Assembly: GCA_036365515.1 (NCBI GenBank)
Contig: CM070877.1
Span: forward strand, 83,798,522-83,862,521
Direction: 5' to 3'
Source of the DNA: Torymus aiolomorphi
Taxonomy: Eukaryota > Arthropoda > Insecta > Hymenoptera > Torymidae
Length of the DNA stretch: 64,000 nt
Below are positions 57,857-64,000 of the stretch, one piece after another. Positions within the stretch are counted from its first letter, which is position 1. The number at the start of each line of letters is the position of its first letter. The position numbers and the translations under genes were made by a program. A model generated the notes under the pieces. That model was given only the letters and a program-made list of their open reading frames with translations, ran no database searches and was not told the origin of the DNA.

Positions 57857-58208
57857 AGTCAAGAAAATGAAACTCAAGAATACGGACACAAACACACACT
57901 AACACTCACACACACAGAAACAATATGATTAACAGAGAACAAGAAAAATGTAAACAGTATACGACACACAGACATATACACTGACACAAACACTAAAGTG
58001 GCAGATAAAATTAAGAGATAAATTGTATTTTTTTATATATAACGAAAGTTCATAAAGTATTTATTATTATTATTATTAAAAAAATTGAATTTTATTGTTT
58101 CAAAAAGCTAAGCAAATTGGCATATGAGTAAGAAAATGCCTATATATATACTCAGCATTTAAAGTGTTAATAAATTATGAACACATTTTTGAGCAATTTT
58201 TTACTAAC
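57857..58208. other. LINE B 3' tail and spacer
   Basis: A CA-rich stretch (CACACTAACACTCACACAC) and TTATTATTATTATTATTA tail, then AT-rich DNA to the splice donor at 58,208. Confidence 0.5.
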
Positions 58209-58329
58209 CTGCCACTATTGGTAAATTTGCATCATCACGGTTAGCTGCATTTCTACCATTGCCGACAGCATTTGTAGCGGTGACATTTTCATCGGCTTCA
58301 TTTGGTGGTTCTCCTGCATGTATTTTTCC
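58209..58329 (-). CDS. Candidate host-gene exon
   Basis: 121 bases on the minus strand between an acceptor GTTCTTTTCTGATGTAG and a donor GTTAGT (58,208-58,203). The 40 codons in phase 0 are open (GKIHAGEPPNEADENVTATN and on; hydrophilic, Asn-rich). Phase 2 contains a stop early. The preceding exon at 63,612-63,667 ends at a codon boundary, so the two are phase-compatible. Its next partner lies to the left, past the transposons, outside what can be read. Confidence 0.45.
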
Positions 58330-58616
58330 CTACATCAGAAAAGAACATTTAATTATTTTAAAATATATGTATTTTAATTTCAATACTAGATCAAACGCGC
58401 GCTACGTGCGCGGAGATGAACTGTGCTTTGAATACAATATTCAAGAATGGGAAAATAACCTTATAAGAAAAATATAAACAAACAACATTACGTTGCCATG
58501 CACATTGCTACAGCATGGCAACGCTTCCGACCAATAAGATTGCAAATAAAACGTGAAACAACATATAGCCATCAATTTTCATAAAGAGGATTACAAATCA
58601 TCATAATTTATAGCTT
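58330..58616. other. Intron part with a GC hairpin
   Basis: ACGCGCGCTACGTGCGCGGA near 58,394 is palindromic. Otherwise AT-rich. A 72-codon plus-strand frame here has no motif. Confidence 0.4.
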
Positions 58617-60143
58617 CCCGGTTGAAAATATCAGAGCAGATTTCCGTACTGAAATCCGCCCGGAATTCGGACTGAATTCCGCGGAGAAATCCATGCAGAA
58701 ATCAGTCCAACAAATCCACCTGGAAATCTACGTGGAAATCTAGGTAAAAATCCAAGCCACGTCGCATCGCGTCTACAACTGCGTTGAAATCCGCGCAGAT
58801 ATCCATAGGGAAATCCAAATGTTCAGTACGCCTTCATATATGTTCGGATTTCCGCACGGAAATCCATGCTGAAAACAGAATGGTGATTATTAGCTTACGC
58901 ATTTAGACGGAAATTCGCGCAGAAATCCGCGCGGAAATCGAAGTGATCGGTACGCCTGCATACATGTCCGGATTTCCGCGCGGCAATCCACCTAGAAAAC
59001 CGAGCAGTGGTTTCGCTTATGCAGGTGCACGGAAATCCACGCGGAAAATCGAAGTGATCAGTACGTCTACATATATATATCTCTGGATGTCCGCGCGGAA
59101 ATCCACGCGAAAATCCATGTAGAAAACCGGGCGGTGGTATCGCTTATGCAGGTGCGCGGAAATCCACGCAGAAATCCGGACGGATACCTTAGCGATTATT
59201 ACTTGTCTAGAATACGTCCGGATTTCCACATGGTAATCCACGCGAAAATCCATGTAGAAAACCGGGAGGGGGTTTCGCTTATCCAGGTGCACGGAAATCC
59301 ACGCAGAAATCCAGACGGATATCTAAGTGATTATTACTTGTCTAGAATACGTTCGGATTTCCACGTGTAAATCCACGCGAAAATCCATGCTAAAAACCGA
59401 GCGGGGTTTCGCTTATCCAGGTGCGCGGAAATCCACGCAGAAATCCGGACGGATGTCTAAGTGATTACCCGGTTGTAAATATTCACCTGGTTTTCACCTG
59501 AATTTCCACCTGAATTATCACCTGAATTTCCACCTAAATTTTACGTGAAATTCGTGTAAAATGTATGCGAAAACCACCCAAATTTTATGTGATTTATACC
59601 TGTATTTCACGTGTCAAAATTCTAAAAACGTCAGGTGAATTTCACGTGATTTTCACCCGATGCTCACGTGAACTTCACCGGAGATAAATTAAAGCTTCCT
59701 TCTTGTGACATCGTTTTTTCAGGTGAATTTCACGTGATTTACATGTGAATCCACACGAATTTCACATTTATTTCACCTATATTCCGTAGTATTTTCGGGT
59801 GAATTTAACCTGAAATTCACGTGATTTTCACCCAATATTCACGTGAACTTCACCACAGATAAATTAAAGCTTCTTTCTCTTGTTATCGTTTTCTCAGGTG
59901 AATTTCACGTGATTTTCACCCAATATTCATGTGAACTTTATTAGACCCTATTGAAAGTATCCATCGGGATTTCCATATATAAATATACATGGATTCCATA
60001 TGGACACTCATATGGAAATCCACCTGAAAATCTGTTCCAAAACGTCATATGCAAATCTGTATGAAAATCCATGTGAAAATCCATATGAAAATCCATGTAC
60101 AAATCTATGTAGAGATGCAATTAAAAATCTGCCCTGAACCTGG
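58617..60143. repeat. Degenerate 12-bp-period palindromic repeat element
   Basis: Three blocks. 58,650-59,465: about thirty GAAATCCACGCG-like 12-mers inside a 127-135-bp higher-order unit (landmark CAGGTGCRCGGAAATCC near 59,022, 59,147, 59,284 and 59,418). 59,466-59,950: TTTCACGTGA and CACCTGAATTTC motifs, with about seven CACGTG palindromes. 59,960-60,120: ATATGGAAATCC-type motifs. The start CCCGGTTGAAAATATCAGAG and the end, read on the minus strand, CCAGGTTCAGGGCAGATTTT, are similar, as is a second start at 59,467 (CCCGGTTGTAAATATTCACC). This suggests one or two nonautonomous transposons with subterminal arrays. Frames on both strands are by-products. Confidence 0.65.
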
Positions 60144-60600
60144 ATTATTTATGGACATACTACTGCAGATACGATTTGAACTTCGCCGAGAACCATCATT
60201 GGAATATATATAAAAAAGGCTATATCGGTATTAGTATATATAACTAATGGATATGATACATACCTAGCTGCAACATTACAATAAGATATAAGATCACTGA
60301 TGATATTTTGCTTAATGTGGAGAAAGAAGTAACGACGTTTAACGAGCCTCGTGCTCGCGCTACTCGACAATGACCCGTGATATCAAATTCACACGAGGCC
60401 GGAGCCGAGCGCCCCTACGTGTACTCGATTATTAGCAGCTACCATGAATAGTTGGGACGGGCGGTTAAACTCGGCGACAGCGCGAGAAGTCGACATCTTG
60501 GCGATGATGGTGCTCTTCAAAGAAACAGCTCAAATTTTTAAAATCGTTTATGCTTTGTAAGTTTACTGATAATTGTTATTTCATAAAATTTTTTCAGATT
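60144..60600. other. CpG-rich promoter-like island in an intron
   Basis: 60,340-60,540 is CpG-rich (GAGCCTCGTGCTCGCGCTAC; GGCGACAGCGCGAGAAGTCG) in AT-rich DNA. Minus-strand AAGATGTCGACTTCTCGCGC begins a 36-codon frame, and a further minus frame (60,264-60,370, YFFLHIKQNIISDLISYCN) ends at a donor-like GTATGT. No acceptor was found for it, so no exon is called. Confidence 0.35.
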
Positions 60601-61740
60601 CTTTATTAAAAATCCTTAAAAATGAGCCCTACTAAAACAATATTGGCGAACAACCCTCTTTTGTAAAGAATTGTATATTTTTTAAATACCAATAGAAACC
60701 AATCATTTGTATTTCTGACAACCAGATGGATTTGAGATTTTAATGTTATTCATATATCTAATGTTATAGATCTTGTCAATAAGTTTCTCAAAGCAGAAAA
60801 AATACATTCAACATCTATTTTCAACAATATTTTCACCAGGCTTGTAAGTAAAAATATTCATCTTTATTTTCCTAAATTTTCAATGGGAGCCGGTTACACT
60901 GTTATTAAACTCTATATGTATTTTTCATATCTACTCGTAAGAAAATTTCATAAGTTATCGAGTGTTATGTGTGCCAAATGAAAAAGTATATTACTATAAA
61001 AAGTTTAAATCAAAGTAGTTGAAAGACAATTTAGCAATTGTGTATTCCGATGCCCAGACAAGAACTTCTTACTCAATTATTTTCAAATAAAATATGGTTT
61101 TCTTATTAAGTCTGCGCTTCATGTAATTTCATAAATTATGTAATTTACAATCTTATAAATCATTAAGATCCATAATTCAATTATTTATTTGTGACTTATT
61201 CACTGAATAGTTTATGAAATTTCATGAAGCGAGGGCTTAATAAGAACACCATATTATATTGGACTATTATTGAGTAAGAAGTTCGTGTCTGGGCATCGGA
61301 ATATACAATTGTTAAATTGTCTTTCAACCACTTTGATTTAAACTTTTTTATAATAATATACTTTATCATTTGGGACACATAATACTGGATAACTTATGAA
61401 ATTTTCTTTCCAGTAGATATGAAAAATACATATAGAATTTATTAACAGTGTAACCGGCTCCCATTGAAAATTTAGGAAAGTAAAGATGAATATTTTTACT
61501 TACAGGCCTGTTGAAAATATTGTTGGAAATAGATGTTTAATGTATTTTTCCTGCTTTGAGAAAACTTAGTGACAAGATCCATGCCATTAGATATATGAAT
61601 AACATTAAGATCTCAAATCCGTCTGGTGGTCAGAAATACAAATTATTGGTTTCTATTGATATTTAAAAAATATAGAATGCTTTTCAACAGGGTTTTCTAA
61701 CAATGCTTCGAGGCTTATTGGAAAAGCTCTTAAATAAGGA
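60601..61740. repeat. Palindromic foldback, about 520-bp arms
   Basis: 60,620-61,130 is complementary to 61,190-61,740 (for example CTTACTCAATTATT against its complement near 61,270, and AAATTTTCAATGGGAGCCGG against 61,453-61,472), with a roughly 60-bp centre near 61,160. Divergence of about 10-15% by eye. No gene inside. Confidence 0.8.
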
Positions 61741-61974
61741 CTCAATAAAGCTTTTGTCGCATGCAAAATATTCTGCTTTATCAAATGGATCATAATTCAT
61801 AATATAAATATAACTATATTCTTAAAATAAAAACAAATTTTTTAAAATTTTGAGCTGCTGACTTCATGTGAAATGCATTATAAATACCTATACTATATAA
61901 TGTAATGTCATATGAAATGTCAGTATTCTTTCATACTGCTAACAAAAACAGATTGAATATTAGTTGATTCATTA

Positions 61975-62358
61975 CACGGAGCAAAATTTATTTCTAAACT
62001 TTAATCTTTATAAGAAAATTTATTATTTTTATAGTAGTGCTGGGACATACTCAACATGGGGGATTTATCTTGTTTTAAATATTAATTTTTATTATTTTTG
62101 TAGCAAATTTTACTATTTCAAATAGTACTTTTTATGACTGCTTCAAAAATAATAAATATTACTATTTCAGATAATAAAATTTGCTACAAATGTAGTAAAA
62201 ATTATTCTTTAAAAAATAAAATTTGCTATGAAAATTATAAAAATTACTATTTATAACAGTAAAGATCCTACATGTCGAATGTGTCCCAGTACTAAACTAT
62301 AAAAATAATAAATTTTCTTATAAAAAGAGTAAAGTTTACAAATAAATTTTTCTCCGTG
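61975..62358. mobile_element. TA-flanked MITE, 384 bp
   Basis: Ends CACGGAGCAAAATTTATTTC and its complement GAAATAAATTTTTCTCCGTG-like form (AATAAATTTTTCTCCGTG), each next to TA (61,973 and 62,359). The arms contain GGGACA and TGTCCC blocks and pair for over 100 bp. TA duplication suggests a Tc1/mariner-type mover. No coding capacity. Confidence 0.75.
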
Positions 62359-62640
62359 TACAAGAAAATAAAAAGCATATATTATTATGGCCAATTCACA
62401 TATAATTATAAAATAACTTCACATATTAAAGATTATTGACATGCGTGTGCCTCTAAGTTACTGTTATATAACTTACATCGAAAGAAGAAATCCATACATT
62501 GTTGCTAAATGCTAATTAATCATTAGAATATAGCTTACAGTTTGTAACCTAAATGCAGCAGTAAATTTAAAACACATTATACTTATGACATAGCCTTTTG
62601 CAAACTATAAGCTATGAAGGTAAACTCCAAATTATGAGGT

Positions 62641-62770
62641 AGGAAATGGAAAAAATTGGACATCCGACAAACTATATTGGATATGCTAGTTTATTCCAGC
62701 CTAACACCAGGCTGGAATGAACTAGCGTATCCTATATAGTTCATCTATTGTCCAATTTTTACAATTTCCT
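62641..62770. repeat. Hairpin with 60-bp arms
   Basis: AGGAAATGG..TTGGACATC on the left and its complement ending ACAATTTCCT on the right, with centre CCAGCCTAACACCAGGCTGG. A few mismatches. Confidence 0.75.
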
Positions 62771-63611
62771 TAATCATACTTATACGAACAATTTAAAACA
62801 CACCGTACAAATTATGAGGAATTTTATAAACTCTAATTAAATGTTCTTATTATAAATAACTAAAAAATAATTATCGAACAATCATTCCCAATTGAAATAT
62901 GTCAAGTTGAAATTACTATAATAAGATACGAGGCCAGGCAAGAAAATTTTTATAATAATGGTTCACCTATTATTCGTTAAACATAAGTGTGGTATTATAA
63001 GGACAGCAGTGATAGTGTCAGATCTAAAATCATATGAACTGTCAGTGTTCTTTCATACTGCTACCTGAAACATAACAATATAAATTGAATATTAGTTGTG
63101 CGTGTCTTGGAACTGTAAATAGTCATTCTGTTTTTCTTTTTTTTTGAAGTTAAAGTTATAGTTATGCTTTGCAAGTATTCTACATATAGAATATTACAAG
63201 TTATTGTTATATAACTTTCATTGTTAGAAGAAATCCATACATTATTACTAAATGCTACTTGATCATTAAAATATAGCTTACAGCTTGTACTCTAAATACA
63301 ACGGCAGTAAATTTCAAACAATATTATATTTATTACATAGCCTTTTACAAACAGTTAACTGTATTTCAATGGTAAAGTATAAATATTATATAATTATATA
63401 ACAATAATTTATACTTTTATATGTGGAAAACTTGCAATCCATAAATATTAAATTATACAAAACAGAATAAACAATGTCAATCGAACACATGCACCTGTCA
63501 ATACTCTTTAATATGTGAAGTTATTTTATAAATATAAGTATAAATATAAATATAAATATGTTAATAAAAAACCTTTTATTTTTAACAATAAATCATTGGG
63601 AAAGTACTTAC

Positions 63612-63667
63612 TATACCAAGTGTCATCCTTGGAAATGCATATACAGATAAGTCGCACCCAGTCAACC
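63612..63667 (-). CDS. Candidate host-gene exon
   Basis: Minus strand: acceptor TTATTCTTCTATAG, 56 bases, donor GTAAGT. Joined in phase to the exon at 63,734-63,842 (one base carried over) it reads GLTGCDLSVYAFPRMTLGI without a stop, and it ends on a codon boundary. The 66-nt intron upstream is of normal insect size. Confidence 0.6.
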
Positions 63668-63733
63668 CTATAGAAGAATAAACATTGCTTGAAGTAACAT
63701 TAGCTAACTATTAAATATTGGAATGTTACTCAC

Positions 63734-63842
63734 CAGTTGAGAGACGGCAACAAACTTGCAAAAAGGACTTTTCTAGCATCAAGTGCATTGTAGCAGGGAT
63801 CACTGGATCAGGAAGAAGAATTTGCCATGACTCGTAGCACAA
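63734..63842 (-). CDS. Candidate host-gene exon
   Basis: Minus strand: acceptor CTTCATTTTCTTATGCTAG, 109 bases, donor GTGAGT. Of three phases only one is open, giving LCYESWQILLPDPVIPATMH and LMLEKSFLQVCCRLST, a balanced hydrophobic sequence unlike random DNA. An internal ATG (63,786) would allow a start here. I do not recognise the protein. Confidence 0.6.
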
Positions 63843-63958
63843 CTAGCATAAGAAAATGAAGAAACACGAGACAGACGCAAAAATAAATGAAAAAGTGGGT
63901 GCACTGATCTCACCTAGATGTAAACGTGGGAAACATAACCATGAATATCACACCTTAC

Positions 63959-64000
63959 TCGACCGGCAACGTCAGCACAACACTCGTCACAACCTCGGAG
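63959..64000 (-). CDS. Candidate upstream exon, cut by the window edge
   Basis: Minus strand up to a donor GTAAGG (63,958-63,953). The 14 codons visible in the required phase are open (LRGCDECCADVAGR). An alternative donor GTGAGA at 63,913 would put a stop just before the junction, so if that is used this is 5' UTR. Confidence 0.35.

Larger units (their letters stand above)
49049..58080 (+). mobile_element. Purine-rich non-LTR retrotransposon B, disrupted by a Penelope element
   Basis: Almost all of the plus strand is A and G here, with a sequence of ORF1, endonuclease, RT, zinc finger and a third frame, and a 3' end near 58,080 marked by TTATTATTATTATTATTA. Apparent long minus-strand frames are shadows of this composition. 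The Penelope insertion 52,284-55,366 splits the RT. Numerous stops and frame shifts make it a pseudo-element. The clade is not certain; ORF1 coiled coil, APE endonuclease and a CCHC at the end of ORF2 are seen in I/R1/Jockey-like groups. Confidence 0.8.
61741..63611. other. Intron with local duplications
   Basis: 61,905-61,972 plus 62,361-62,615 is repeated directly at 63,010-63,365 (TCTTTCATACTGCTA, GAAGAAATCCATACATT and AGCCTTTTGCAAAC / AGCCTTTTACAAAC as landmarks), and 62,400-62,450 is repeated in inverse at 63,485-63,535. A TA-flanked MITE lies within the first copy. No coding exon was recognised. Confidence 0.6.

Noticed and set aside
49395..57895. Long minus-strand frames rich in Ser, Phe and Leu (e.g. 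49,395-50,342; 56,470-57,093; 57,184-57,825)
   Set aside because: They mirror the purine-rich plus strand of LINE B. No motif, and the plus strand carries recognisable ORF1, endonuclease and RT.
58617..60143. CRISPR-like or minisatellite protein-coding interpretation of the 12-bp periodic DNA
   Set aside because: Repeats are degenerate with no constant spacers, and the frames on both strands follow the 12-bp period. A eukaryotic window also makes CRISPR implausible.
60264..60370. Possible minus-strand exon ending at GTATGT
   Set aside because: The residues look protein-like, but no acceptor or ATG was found at the expected place, and the donor is only fair.

Overview
The window reads as repeat-rich insect nuclear DNA, most likely from a hymenopteran. 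The evidence is an AT-rich background, short introns with GTAAGT/GTGAGT donors, one gene resembling the amino-terminal half of the DUF4806-type proteins common in ants and wasps, and insect-style transposons (Copia, CsRn1-like Gypsy, DD41D mariner, two APE non-LTR families, a Penelope-like element, a CACTA-like element and an Academ-like element). The hymenopteran assignment is inference; the transposon calls rest on visible motifs, repeats and target duplications. No bacterial operon, CRISPR array or rRNA was seen.

Layout. 1-379: 5' LTR of a minus-strand Copia element that leaves the window. 417-901: an intact two-exon minus-strand gene. 1.1-2.06 kb: a tandem array of about 150-bp units closed by one inverted unit. 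4.4-12.3 kb: a giant imperfect inverted repeat, whose right arm is split by about 2.3 kb of CpG-rich nested palindromes (8.0-10.3 kb). 14.8-25.1 kb: one broken CACTA-like transposase, split by an 8.1-kb insert (15,634-23,726) that carries a truncated non-LTR element and a mariner with chimeric ends; an array of ACGT palindromes (26.03-26.45 kb) lies at its right side. 27.7-29.3 kb: a Gag-like remnant and a second copy of the same non-LTR family. 30.06-38.1 kb: a Copia element whose 5' LTR was split by a nearly intact Gypsy with two identical 250-bp LTRs. 38.4-49.05 kb: a large element with 1.1-kb terminal inverted repeats and a broken minus-strand transposase containing XPG-like and CXC-like motifs. 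49.05-58.08 kb: a strikingly purine-rich non-LTR element, interrupted at its reverse transcriptase by a 3.08-kb Penelope-like element with hammerhead ribozyme motifs in both terminal repeats. 58.2-64.0 kb: apparently a host gene on the minus strand (three phase-compatible exons), with a 5.3-kb intron filled by a degenerate 12-bp-period repeat element, a 1.1-kb foldback, a TA-flanked MITE and local duplications.

The order of insertion can be read in three places: Gypsy into Copia, Penelope into the purine-rich LINE, and mariner plus LINE inside the DNA that splits the CACTA transposase. The most notable signals are the hammerhead motifs, a textbook -1 frameshift site between Gypsy gag and pol, the degenerate palindromic arrays beside transposon ends, and the unplaced host gene at the right edge. 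Almost every transposon gene carries stops or frameshifts; the Gypsy is the youngest-looking, with one visible frameshift.
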